Shown: positions 9,288-16,621 of the stretch, one piece after another
How positions within the stretch are numbered: position 1 is the first letter of the stretch
How the letters are laid out: the number at the start of each line of letters is the position of its first letter
Source of the DNA: Rhizobium freirei PRF 81
Lineage (GTDB): Bacteria > Pseudomonadota > Alphaproteobacteria > Rhizobiales > Rhizobiaceae
Direction of reading: 5' to 3'
NCBI RefSeq assembly: GCF_000359745.1
Contig: NZ_AQHN01000089.1
Location: 462,501 to 526,500, forward strand
DNA: 64,000 nt
Translations under genes and position numbers: made by a program
Notes under the pieces: generated by a model
Told to the model about the DNA's origin: nothing
Databases searched by the model: none
The model's input: only the letters and a program-made list of their open reading frames with translations

Positions 9288-9740
9288 ATGGATTCTTTCA
9301 GTGAGAGAAAAATGCCCGCCTCACCGCAGCTGCATTCATTGTTGGATGCCTGCGTGAAAATCGTTTCGGCCTATGTCAGCCACAACACGATACCGGTCGC
9401 GAGCTTGCCAAAGCTGATCAAGGATATCTACGAGGCACTGTATGCCTTGGACGGGTCCGCCCCTGCCGTCGAACGGAGTAGTCTGGTGCCGGCCGTGGAT
9501 TTGAAGAAATCGGTGACGAACGACTACATCGTTTGTCTCGAGGACGGCAAACGCTTCAAAACGCTGAAGCGTCATCTGCGCGTGCATTATGGCCTGACGC
9601 CCGAGGAATACCGGCAGAAATGGGGGCTCGCCCCCAGTTATCCGATGGTCGCACAAAACTACGCGAACCGCCGCTCGGAGCTGGCGAAACTTTCCGGCCT
9701 TGGCGCCAGTGGCAGCCGCAAGGAAACCGTTGACTCGTGA
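9288..9740 (+). CDS. MucR/Ros family zinc-finger transcriptional regulator
   Basis: This 150 aa regulator is of the MucR/Ros family, known in rhizobia to control exopolysaccharide, motility and symbiosis genes. The C-terminal half carries the prokaryotic zinc finger CLEDGKRFKTLKRHLRVHY, where the ligands would be Cys, Asp, His, His (C-x2-D-x9-H-x3-H). The conserved tail LTPEEYRQKWGL and YPMVAQNYA follows. ATG 9288 matches the usual MucR N-terminus better than the upstream GTG at 9255. It may be one of several MucR paralogues. Confidence 0.9.
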   Translation: MDSFSERKMPASPQLHSLLDACVKIVSAYVSHNTIPVASLPKLIKDIYEALYALDGSAPAVERSSLVPAVDLKKSVTNDYIVCLEDGKRFKTLKRHLRVHYGLTPEEYRQKWGLAPSYPMVAQNYANRRSELAKLSGLGASGSRKETVDS

Positions 9741-9832
9741 TTATGCCCGAGAGATCCCGCGGCTTCTGACGAGTGGCGGTGCATGTTTCGCCATGCGCAG
9801 TAGAACCGCGGCATGTGCCGGTCTCTCGCAAT

Positions 9833-9856
9833 AAAAACGGCGCCCTCTGGGGCGCC
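9833..9856 (-). terminator. Rho-independent terminator of the pit gene
   Basis: A 7-bp stem (GGCGCCC / GGGCGCC) with a 4-base loop is followed on the minus strand by GTTTTTATT. It lies 54 bases after the phosphate transporter stop codon. Confidence 0.75.
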
Positions 9857-9909
9857 ATTGTCTTTCAAAATATTGCGCAGCTCGGCCGAAGACTGCTTGA
9901 ATGCGCCGA

Positions 9910-11517
9910 TCAAAAGACCTGACGGAGCATGATGAACAGTACGAAGGCGAGCGCGATCGAAGCCGGGAGCGTCAGGACCCAGGCCATCAGCATGTTGCGC
10001 ACGGTCGACCATTGCAGGCCCGAGCCGTTCGCCGCCATGGTGCCGGCGACGCCGGAGGACAGGACGTGCGTGGTCGAGACCGGCAGGCCGAGATGGTCGG
10101 CAGCGCCGATCGTCAGCATGGCGACCACTTCGGCGGCAGCGCCCTGCCCATAGGTCAGGTGCGTCTTGCCGATCTTTTCGCCGACGGTCACGACAATGCG
10201 CTTCCAGCCGACCATGGTGCCGAGGCCGAGTGCCAGTGCGACGGCAACCTTCACCCAGAGCGGGATGAACTTGGTCGTGTGATCGACGGCGGCGTGATAG
10301 TTGGTGACGGCCTTCAGGTCGTCGGCGCTCATCGGCAGCAGCTTCTGCTTGTCGATCAGCTTCAGCGATTCACCGATGAGGTAGATGTCGTTGCGGACGT
10401 TGCTGACGAGCCCGTTCGGCAGCTTCTCGACGCTCGGATAGGCGGCAATCTCGGCGCTGGTGGCGTGGATGTAGGCCTGGAGCGCCGGCGTTGTCGCGTC
10501 CGTCCAGGTCTTGCTCTTCACGGCCGCGCTGACGGCAGCCTTCGGATCGGCGGGCACGGCGACGCCGGGCTTTACATATTTGCCGAGCACCGTCTCGACC
10601 TGCACGGAGGCAGCTTTGTAGGCATCGAGATAGTTGACGTCGGGCGTCCGGTTCAGTGCGAAGGCGGTCGGGACGAGACCGATGAGAATGAGCATGATCA
10701 GGCCCATGCCCTTCTGGCCGTCGTTCGAACCGTGCGCAAAGCTGACGCCGGTGCAGGTGAAGATCAGCAGACCGCGGATCCACACCGGCGGCGGTGCATT
10801 GCCCTTCGGTGCTTCATAAAGTGCCTTGTTGCGGATCAGCACCTTGGCGACCAGAAGCAATATCGCGGCTGCGCCGAAGCCGATGATCGGCGACAACAGC
10901 AGCGACATGCCGACGCTGCTGGCCTGCGACCAGTCGACACCGCTTGTGGCGGAACCGGTGGGCGCCAGGAACTGGTTGGCGAGACCGACGCCGATGATGG
11001 AGCCGACGAGCGTGTGCGAGCTTGACGCCGGCAAGCCGAGATACCAGGTGCCGAGGTTCCAGAGAATGGCGGCGGTCAGCAGGGCGAAGACCATCGCAAG
11101 ACCCGAGCCGGAGCCGACCTGAAGGATCAGTTCAACGGGCAAAAGCGCCAGAATGCCGAAGGCGACCGCGCCTGAAGAGGTCAGCACGCCAAGGAAGTTG
11201 AAGAAACCGGACCACATGACCGCGAATTCAGCCGGCAGCGAGCGGGTGTAGATCACGGTTGCGACCGCATTGGCCGTATCGTGGAAACCGTTGACGAATT
11301 CGAAGCCGAGCGCGATCAAGAGGGCGAGGCCGAGCAGAATCCATGGAACCGCCGCCGCTTCGGCGAGATCGCTGCCGAGAGCATAGCCGACATAGGCGAG
11401 ACCGCCGAGGACGACAATGCCGAACAGCGGCAGAAACCACTTTGTCGAGCCGGCTGCACCGTGAATCGGGTGACCGGCGTTGCCATTCTCCGAACTGCTT
11501 GAAGCGAGGTCGACCAT
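9910..11517 (-). CDS. pit: Inorganic phosphate transporter, Pit family
   Basis: This 535 aa polytopic membrane protein takes up metal-phosphate by proton symport. Both Pit signature repeats are present: GFEFVNGFHDTANAVATVIYT near the N-terminus and GVSFAHGSNDGQKGMG in the middle, followed by helices ending in LPVSTTHVLSSGV. A long hydrophilic segment (about residues 285-405) lies between the two halves, as in E. coli PitA-size proteins. The short S. meliloti Pit lacks this length. The usual rhizobial partner (a DUF47/PhoU-like gene upstream) is not next to it. It is transcribed alone and ends in a good terminator. Confidence 0.9.
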   Translation of the reverse strand: MVDLASSSSENGNAGHPIHGAAGSTKWFLPLFGIVVLGGLAYVGYALGSDLAEAAAVPWILLGLALLIALGFEFVNGFHDTANAVATVIYTRSLPAEFAVMWSGFFNFLGVLTSSGAVAFGILALLPVELILQVGSGSGLAMVFALLTAAILWNLGTWYLGLPASSSHTLVGSIIGVGLANQFLAPTGSATSGVDWSQASSVGMSLLLSPIIGFGAAAILLLVAKVLIRNKALYEAPKGNAPPPVWIRGLLIFTCTGVSFAHGSNDGQKGMGLIMLILIGLVPTAFALNRTPDVNYLDAYKAASVQVETVLGKYVKPGVAVPADPKAAVSAAVKSKTWTDATTPALQAYIHATSAEIAAYPSVEKLPNGLVSNVRNDIYLIGESLKLIDKQKLLPMSADDLKAVTNYHAAVDHTTKFIPLWVKVAVALALGLGTMVGWKRIVVTVGEKIGKTHLTYGQGAAAEVVAMLTIGAADHLGLPVSTTHVLSSGVAGTMAANGSGLQWSTVRNMLMAWVLTLPASIALAFVLFIMLRQVF

Positions 11518-11779
11518 CTCAAACTCCCTTATGGCAATTGATATTTCCGGTGTAAGCCCCCTTCGTGAAACTCTCGTGACGCGCGAGCGAGGCCGAACAT
11601 CCTGTGCGCGCAGGCTGTCATCTCTATCTGATTTGCGCGACGGACGGTGTTTTGCCGGCGGGCTGGCGTCGAGCCAATCATGATTTTGCCGCCAAAACGC
11701 CTTTTTCGGTTCAGCCGGCGTTCATACCTTCAAGGGTTAAATCCAGCGTGCAAGGGACTTGGATAGAGGACCATTAAAG

Positions 11780-12100
11780 ATGAAATCGACCGTGTTTGCC
11801 ATCGCTGCATTGCTCGGCGGATTGGCTATGTCGTCGGCAGAAGCAATGCCCGTTCCCGCTGTCGGGACAACGGCCGGAGTGACAGCGCCCGGAGCGCCGA
11901 TTGTGAATGTTGACTATGCCTGCGGCCGCGGCTGGCACATCACCCGCTGGGGTGAATGCCGCCCGAATCGCTGGGGTCCGCCGCCGCGCCGCTGGGGTTA
12001 CTACAGACCGCCACCGCCGCCGCCATGGGGTTGGCACCATCGCCGTCATCGCGATGACTGGCGTGAAGACGGTTGGCGTGGGCGCCCGCGCGACTGGTAA
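11780..12100 (+). CDS. Small secreted Trp/Arg/Pro-rich protein with a GCG-CRPN-like motif
   Basis: This 106 aa protein has a clear signal peptide (SSAEA) and then a mature chain with one conserved block, ACGRGWHITRWGECRPNRWG. The block resembles the GCG-CRPN motif that precedes low-complexity tails in proteobacterial secreted proteins. The rest is rich in Trp, Arg, Pro and His (PPPPPPWGWHHRRHR). The function is unknown. ATG 11780 is chosen because it starts the signal peptide. A strong terminator follows. Confidence 0.7.
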   Translation: MKSTVFAIAALLGGLAMSSAEAMPVPAVGTTAGVTAPGAPIVNVDYACGRGWHITRWGECRPNRWGPPPRRWGYYRPPPPPPWGWHHRRHRDDWREDGWRGRPRDW

Positions 12101-12121
12101 GTCAGTTTGACAGGTAAAGCG

Positions 12122-12156
12122 AAAAACACCGCCGCGTTCAGCGGCGGTGTTTTTTT
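12122..12156. terminator. Strong bidirectional terminator
   Basis: A 14-bp perfect stem (A-run plus CACCGCCGC) with a GTTCA loop carries a T-run on the plus strand and another on the minus strand. It separates the small secreted protein gene (+) from the cbt operon (-) and can serve both. Confidence 0.9.
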
Positions 12157-12167
12157 AGGGGTAGTGG

Positions 12168-12812
12168 CTAATCCGCAATGCGCGCCGCCAGCCATAGGCC
12201 GGCTCCGGCCGCCATCAAGGCCGAGAGGACCGCCATCAGGCTTTTGCCGTGCGCAACGATGCCGGCCAGCCTCGGCCTGACCAGATCGGCCGTATTGAAG
12301 CTCTCGCCGCTGAACTTGCAGAGAACAAGCGACAGATTGTTGCGAGCGAGGACGGCGTCGATGTCGGAAACGAGATCCCCGACGGAAGTCTTGTCCCCGT
12401 CCATCGTCCGCATCTGCAGCAATACGGCCTTGGCTGCTGCAAGATAGGCATGCGAACATTCGTTGAAGGGGCTTTCCTCGTCGCTGACGCTGCCCGGCAT
12501 GATGCCCCAGAGGCAATAGGCTCGCTGGATCTGCGCGAAATTCAGAAGCCGGCGAAAGGTCTCATCGGTGTTCGACACATCTTCCGCGGCCGCGATGATC
12601 CGGCCATAATAGGGCGCAATCAGCGTCATTTCGCCATGGGTAAGGCTTGGTATCGGAATGCCGGCATGGCTCCCGGAGGAGCTGCCGCCATGGGCTGCAA
12701 GCACCGTCGGCCAGACCGATAAAACGAGGCAGATGGCGGCCAGCAGCGCGCCGCGTCCGGATCGGCGTTTCCCGCGCCCGATCGGGTGCGCGGGAGGCGA
12801 CGGCTGCATCAT
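12168..12812 (-). CDS. Unknown exported protein in the cobalt (cbt) operon
   Basis: I do not recognise this 214 aa protein. It has an N-terminal hydrophobic segment (LLAAICLVLSVWPTVLAAHG) that looks like a signal peptide or anchor. The middle is soluble with three or four Cys, and a C-terminal helix (SLMAVLSALMAAGAGLWLAA) could anchor it to the membrane. It starts 1 base after the cbtA stop codon and ends 11 bases before the terminator, so it is almost certainly cotranscribed under the cobalamin riboswitch. A role in cobalt handling is inferred only from this position. Confidence 0.7.
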   Translation of the reverse strand: MMQPSPPAHPIGRGKRRSGRGALLAAICLVLSVWPTVLAAHGGSSSGSHAGIPIPSLTHGEMTLIAPYYGRIIAAAEDVSNTDETFRRLLNFAQIQRAYCLWGIMPGSVSDEESPFNECSHAYLAAAKAVLLQMRTMDGDKTSVGDLVSDIDAVLARNNLSLVLCKFSGESFNTADLVRPRLAGIVAHGKSLMAVLSALMAAGAGLWLAARIAD

Positions 12813-12813
12813 T

Positions 12814-13557
12814 TCAGGCCCGGCGCAGCGTAGCGTTGCCGCGGTAGCGCGTCAGCGGCAATATGCGTTCCGCCCATGCGCCGAAGGCAAGCCCGAGCGT
12901 GGCCCACAGGATGGCATGCATCCCGAGTGAGGTGATGCGGAAGCGCCAGAGCACCACGGCTGAGAACTGTTCCGGCACTTCGTTGATCGACGGGAGCAGA
13001 GACTGGATGAGCGCGACGAAGAGGATGTAGCCGATGCCGGCAATGATCGCGCCGTTCCAGGTTCCATAGCGTGCCGCCAGGCGGCGGCCGAAGCCGACGG
13101 CGACGATCATGCCGACGATGGAGGCGACGATCATGATGAAGAACAGCTCGGTTCTCGCGCCGATCGTATCGGCATTGCCGACGGCCGGTGGATTAGCCGG
13201 ATACTTGATGTCCGGAACGAGCGAAATCGCCACGAAGGCAGCGAGCGCGAGCAGCGCCGCCGTGCCGCGCGCGCCGTGCGGGCTGATGCGGCCGTAGACG
13301 AAGGAGAAGACCAGCGCGAACAATCCGCCGATCGCCGTAGAAAAGATCACGCTGCCGGTGAAGAGACCGATGCCCGCCTGCGTGGCACGGCTGACGATTT
13401 CCGGTTCCGGCGCCTCGCCGGCCGCCTGCGCGGCCTTTTCTTCAAAGCCGATGGCCCAATCGACCAGCGGCTCGCCGAAGGTGTGGGCGAAGGCAAAAAC
13501 GAGAATACCGGCAAGGGCCCCGACGATCATGCCGCGGAGCAAAAGACGTCCAACCAT
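12814..13557 (-). CDS. cbtA: Predicted cobalt transporter subunit CbtA
   Basis: This 247 aa integral membrane protein of the CbtA family was predicted as a cobalt transporter because of its B12 riboswitch control. About six helices are visible. The N-terminus (LLLRGMIVGALAGILVFAFA) and EPLVDWAIGFEE are typical of the family. It lies directly after cbtB in a riboswitch-led operon. Cobalt is the inferred substrate and would feed cobalamin synthesis. Confidence 0.88.
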   Translation of the reverse strand: MVGRLLLRGMIVGALAGILVFAFAHTFGEPLVDWAIGFEEKAAQAAGEAPEPEIVSRATQAGIGLFTGSVIFSTAIGGLFALVFSFVYGRISPHGARGTAALLALAAFVAISLVPDIKYPANPPAVGNADTIGARTELFFIMIVASIVGMIVAVGFGRRLAARYGTWNGAIIAGIGYILFVALIQSLLPSINEVPEQFSAVVLWRFRITSLGMHAILWATLGLAFGAWAERILPLTRYRGNATLRRA

Positions 13558-13569
13558 GTGCTTGACCCC

Positions 13570-13779
13570 TTAGTGGCAGGGGAAACCGAGAAGGTGACGG
13601 GCATCATGCACGAACTCGTGCACATAGCTGCCTGACAAGAGGGAGGTCGCGCCTTCCTCTGCGCCGACGAAATAGATGGCCAGCAGCATCAGCAGGCCAG
13701 AGAACACGGCCCACGGCAGGATCTGGCCGAGCGGTATCGGCTGCGGTATCGCGGACGGTGCGAAAGCGGTATCGGACAT
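13570..13779 (-). CDS. cbtB: Predicted cobalt transporter subunit CbtB
   Basis: This 69 aa protein has one transmembrane segment (LPWAVFSGLLMLLAIYFVG) and a His-containing C-terminus (YVHEFVHDARHLLGFPCH). It matches the short CbtB subunit that always accompanies CbtA. The terminal His and Cys residues may bind the metal. It is the first gene after the cobalamin riboswitch and lies 12 bases before cbtA. Confidence 0.88.
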   Translation of the reverse strand: MSDTAFAPSAIPQPIPLGQILPWAVFSGLLMLLAIYFVGAEEGATSLLSGSYVHEFVHDARHLLGFPCH

Positions 13780-13829
13780 TGTTCATCCCTCTTGAAGAAA
13801 AGCGCGTTCCATTTGCGGAAGGGTTTTTA

Positions 13830-13935
13830 CGGGAAGGGTCTGGCTCTCGAGGGCGAAGTTTCCGTCATCGATTACAGTGGCGCGACCGCGCCGGGATTTC
13901 ACCGGCTTCCACACCCGTAAGTGCACGTTTATATC
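13830..13935 (-). promoter_or_regulatory. Cobalamin riboswitch
   Basis: The minus strand carries the conserved core GCCGGTGAAATCCCGGC, the stem GCGGTCGCGCC and CACTGTAATCG, followed by an AGCCAGACC box near 13838-13846. This order is diagnostic of an AdoCbl riboswitch. It lies in the leader of cbtB and should switch off the cbtB-cbtA-unknown operon when cobalamin is sufficient. Outer boundaries are approximate. Confidence 0.92.
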
Positions 13936-14010
13936 TGCCCGCAAAGATGGTTGTCAATGAAACGCGACGGCGATGCCAAATCGTGCTGCCGCATGGAGAT
14001 ATGGAGTGTC

Positions 14011-14577
14011 ATGAAGACGCGCCTGAGCTGGATTTGCCACGGCCCGACGGAAGCCAATCGAAAGGGCTGCTTCCCGGACGACGAACCGCTGGAGGAGAAA
14101 GCGGCGCAGCGAGACGATTTGTCCCTCACTAGGCTCGGGACGATCGATCGGGTCTGGACGAGCCCGGCTTTGCGGGCGCGCCAGACGGCGACGCTGCTCG
14201 GCTTCGATGCTATCCCGGACCCTGCGGTGCGCGAATGCGACTATGGCGACTGGCGCGGACGGTCGCTCACAGAACTGCATGGCAGCGATCCGGATTCCCT
14301 CGCACTATGGATGACGGACCCGGATGCCGTGCCGCATCGCGGCGAATCCCTGTCGTCTGTCGTGCGGCGCACCGGCGAATGGATGGGCCATCATCTTCAC
14401 GATGCCGGCCATACAGTCATCATCACCCATGCGAGTGTCATCCGTGCTGCCGTACTGCATGTGCTGCAGGCGCCGCCCTCGGCATTCTGGACGATCGACG
14501 TCGAGCCGTTCGGCCTCGTCGAAATGACCAGCGACGGCCGGCGCTGGCAGCTTCGTTTCCCGCAGGTGGCGAAATAG
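14011..14577 (+). CDS. Histidine phosphatase family protein with altered RHG motif
   Basis: This 188 aa protein has the phosphoglycerate mutase/CobC-like fold: SPALRARQTA, the acid-containing ECDYGDWRGRSLTEL and the second catalytic His in ITHASVIRA. The first motif, normally RHG-T, reads ICHGPTEANR, so the phosphate-binding Arg is replaced by Cys while the His is kept. I start at ATG 14011, which has GGAG just upstream. It is divergent from the cobalamin-riboswitch operon, which hints at a CobC-like or cobalt-linked role, but activity is uncertain. Confidence 0.75.
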   Translation: MKTRLSWICHGPTEANRKGCFPDDEPLEEKAAQRDDLSLTRLGTIDRVWTSPALRARQTATLLGFDAIPDPAVRECDYGDWRGRSLTELHGSDPDSLALWMTDPDAVPHRGESLSSVVRRTGEWMGHHLHDAGHTVIITHASVIRAAVLHVLQAPPSAFWTIDVEPFGLVEMTSDGRRWQLRFPQVAK

Positions 14578-14630
14578 GGCTTGGAGCAATTCGAGGAAAA
14601 GGGCGGCGACGGCCAGAAAGAGCAGGACGC

Positions 14631-15395
14631 TTAGCGGCTCGCCTTGCCCCGCCCCCGCTCGAAATAGACGAGGAATATGGCCAGGCCGAGCGTCATGGCC
14701 GCAAGTCCGTACCAGGTAATGGCATAGACGAGGTGGCTGTTGTGGAAGGTGATCTGCGTGAGGCCCCCAACCGGCAGATCGCCAGGGTTCTTCGTGTCGT
14801 CGGCATCGATGAAATAGGGCGCCACATTCTGCAGGCCGCGGGCTCCGGCGATGGCCGTTACGTCGCGCGAATACCAGCGTTCTTCCGCCGGCACATTGGA
14901 GCGCAGCAGCGTGCCCTTGGGCTCGTTGATCCGCAGTAGGCCCGTAACGGTCATCTCCGTGCCGATCTGGCCGGCCGCGCGGGTCGCCGGATTGCGCTTA
15001 TCGGTGGGCACGAAGCCGCGATTGACGATGATGGTCGTGCCATCAGCCTGCTTCAGTGGCGTCAGCACCCAGTAGCCGGGGCCGAGCGCGGTCGAGGCAT
15101 AGACCTGCGTTTCCTTGTCGTTGAGGAAGGTGCCGCTCGCCTGCACATGCTTGTATTCGGAGTTTTCCGCGGTGACACCAGCCCATTGCGCCGGGCCGGG
15201 CACCGGAACCGCCGGCGCATGCACGCGCGCATCGACCCGGGCGATCAGATCCAGCTTCCAGTGCAGACGCTCCACCTGCCAGGTGCCGAGACCTATGAGA
15301 AGGGTCGTCAGAAGCAGAAGCAGAAACACCCATATGGCAAGGGCAAATGTTGAGCGCGGCTTGCCGTCAGATGTGTTCGAGGACGTGTCGGTCAT
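14631..15395 (-). CDS. SURF1 family protein, oxidase assembly
   Basis: This 254 aa protein has an N-terminal helix (LAIWVFLLLLLTTLLIGLGTW) and a C-terminal helix (YAITWYGLAAMTLGLAIFLV), with the periplasmic domain between them. This is the SURF1/Shy1 topology. GTWQVERLHWKLDLI and VNRGFVP are typical blocks. SURF1 proteins help insert heme into terminal oxidases. Its place directly downstream of cyoABCD suggests that it serves the bo3-type quinol oxidase. Confidence 0.9.
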   Translation of the reverse strand: MTDTSSNTSDGKPRSTFALAIWVFLLLLLTTLLIGLGTWQVERLHWKLDLIARVDARVHAPAVPVPGPAQWAGVTAENSEYKHVQASGTFLNDKETQVYASTALGPGYWVLTPLKQADGTTIIVNRGFVPTDKRNPATRAAGQIGTEMTVTGLLRINEPKGTLLRSNVPAEERWYSRDVTAIAGARGLQNVAPYFIDADDTKNPGDLPVGGLTQITFHNSHLVYAITWYGLAAMTLGLAIFLVYFERGRGKASR

Positions 15396-15555
15396 GGCGC
15401 TGGTCTCCGGGGACGCGCTGCTGCATGATTTCGGGAGGTCTTTAAGTCTCTTCGCTGAAGATCATGCGTGGTCTTGAAAAATTCGGCTGCGAGTTCAGGC
15501 ATTCTCAGGAATGCCCTGCGCAGCATCCGGCGCAAATCTCGCGCCGGAGGAGGGC

Positions 15556-15575
15556 GGGCCTTCGGCTGAAGGCCC
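15556..15575 (-). terminator. Hairpin after cyoD, possible terminator
   Basis: An 8-bp stem (GGGCCTTC / GAAGGCCC) with a 4-base loop lies about 12 bases after the cyoD stop. There is no T-run after it on the minus strand, so it may only stabilise the cyo mRNA 3' end or attenuate SURF1. Confidence 0.35.
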
Positions 15576-15586
15576 ACCACTCGATC

Positions 15587-15991
15587 TTATGGCATGTTGC
15601 GCATCATCTCGGGCGACATGGGCATCATGTTCGCGTTGAGGTGATGCATGACCCAGAGCGAGCCGGACAGTGCGATGATGACGAGGACGATGGTGAAGAT
15701 CAGCGCCATCATGTTCCAGCCGCCTTCCGAGCGGGTGTTCATGTGCAGGAAGTAGATCATGTGCACGACGATCTGGATCGCGCCGAGGATCATGACGATC
15801 CCCCCGGTGACAGCCGGATCGGAGATGACCTTGCTCATGACCAGCCAGAAGGGAATGGCCGTCAGGATGACGGAGAGGATGAACCCCGTCATGTAGCTCT
15901 TGAAAGTGCCGTGTGCCGCCTCGTGGCCGCCATGGTGGTCGTGGCCATGGGCGTCGCCGGAATGATGCGAATGGTTTGCGTTCGAGCTCAT
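15587..15991 (-). CDS. cyoD: Cytochrome o ubiquinol oxidase subunit IV
   Basis: This 134 aa small membrane subunit has three helices, of the CyoD family, and is needed for assembly of the bo3 quinol oxidase. The N-terminus is unusually His-rich (NHSHHSGDAHGHDHHGGHE), with at least eight His before the first helix. The start at 15991 overlaps the cyoC end by 4 bases. The rest (GFILSVILTAIPFWLVMS, HMIYFLHMNT) is typical. Confidence 0.9.
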   Translation of the reverse strand: MSSNANHSHHSGDAHGHDHHGGHEAAHGTFKSYMTGFILSVILTAIPFWLVMSKVISDPAVTGGIVMILGAIQIVVHMIYFLHMNTRSEGGWNMMALIFTIVLVIIALSGSLWVMHHLNANMMPMSPEMMRNMP

Positions 15992-16617
15992 CCGAGAACT
16001 CCCATGAGGTAGACGAGGGAAAACACGCCGATCCAGACGACGTCGAGGAAGTGCCAGAACATCGAAAGGCACATCAGGCGGCGCTTGTTTTCTGCGATCA
16101 GGCCATAGCGGCCGACCTGGACCATCAGCGTGATCAGCCAGACGATACCGGTGGTGACGTGCAGGCCGTGCGTGCCGACCAGCGTGAAGAAAGCCGACAG
16201 GAAGGCGCTGCGCTGCGGGCCGGCGCCGTCGAGGATCAGGTGATAGAACTCATAGAGTTCGAAGAAGATGAAGAGTGCGCCGAAGATGCCTGTTATCGTC
16301 AGCCACATCAGCGTTCCGGACTTGTTGTCCTTCTCCATCGTCAGCATGGCGAAGCCATAGGTGATGGAGGAGAAGAGCAGCATCGCCGTGTTGACGGCGA
16401 CGAGCGGCAGCTCGAACAGGTCGGCCGGCGACGGGCCGGCGGCATAGCTGTGGCCGAGCACGGCAAAGGTTGCGAAGAGGACTGCAAAGATCAGGCAGTC
16501 GCTCATGATGTAGATCCAGAAGCCCAGCATCGTGCTGCCTTCCGGATGATGCTCCTCCGTCATGTAGAAGGCGGGTGTTTCGCCGTCGATGGGAGCCTTT
16601 GCGGTATGGGTCGTCAT
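15988..16617 (-). CDS. cyoC: Cytochrome o ubiquinol oxidase subunit III
   Basis: This 209 aa protein has five predicted helices and is the CyoC member of the heme-copper oxidase subunit III family. GFWIYIMSDCLIFAVLFATF and GTHGLHVTTGIVWL are recognisable. It is part of the inner-membrane complex that oxidises ubiquinol and reduces oxygen. It starts 4 bases after the cyoB stop codon and overlaps cyoD by 4 bases. Confidence 0.93.
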   Translation of the reverse strand: MTTHTAKAPIDGETPAFYMTEEHHPEGSTMLGFWIYIMSDCLIFAVLFATFAVLGHSYAAGPSPADLFELPLVAVNTAMLLFSSITYGFAMLTMEKDNKSGTLMWLTITGIFGALFIFFELYEFYHLILDGAGPQRSAFLSAFFTLVGTHGLHVTTGIVWLITLMVQVGRYGLIAENKRRLMCLSMFWHFLDVVWIGVFSLVYLMGVLG

Positions 16618-16621
16618 AGTC

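Noticed and set aside
14582..14600. Fourth copy of the dispersed repeat
   Set aside because: Only the left arm is recognisable. The second arm is missing, so I mention it only as a possible remnant.
15392..15580. Possible 62-residue protein between SURF1 and cyoD
   Set aside because: It is Arg/Pro-rich with no motif, spans the hairpin at 15556 and has no convincing start signal.
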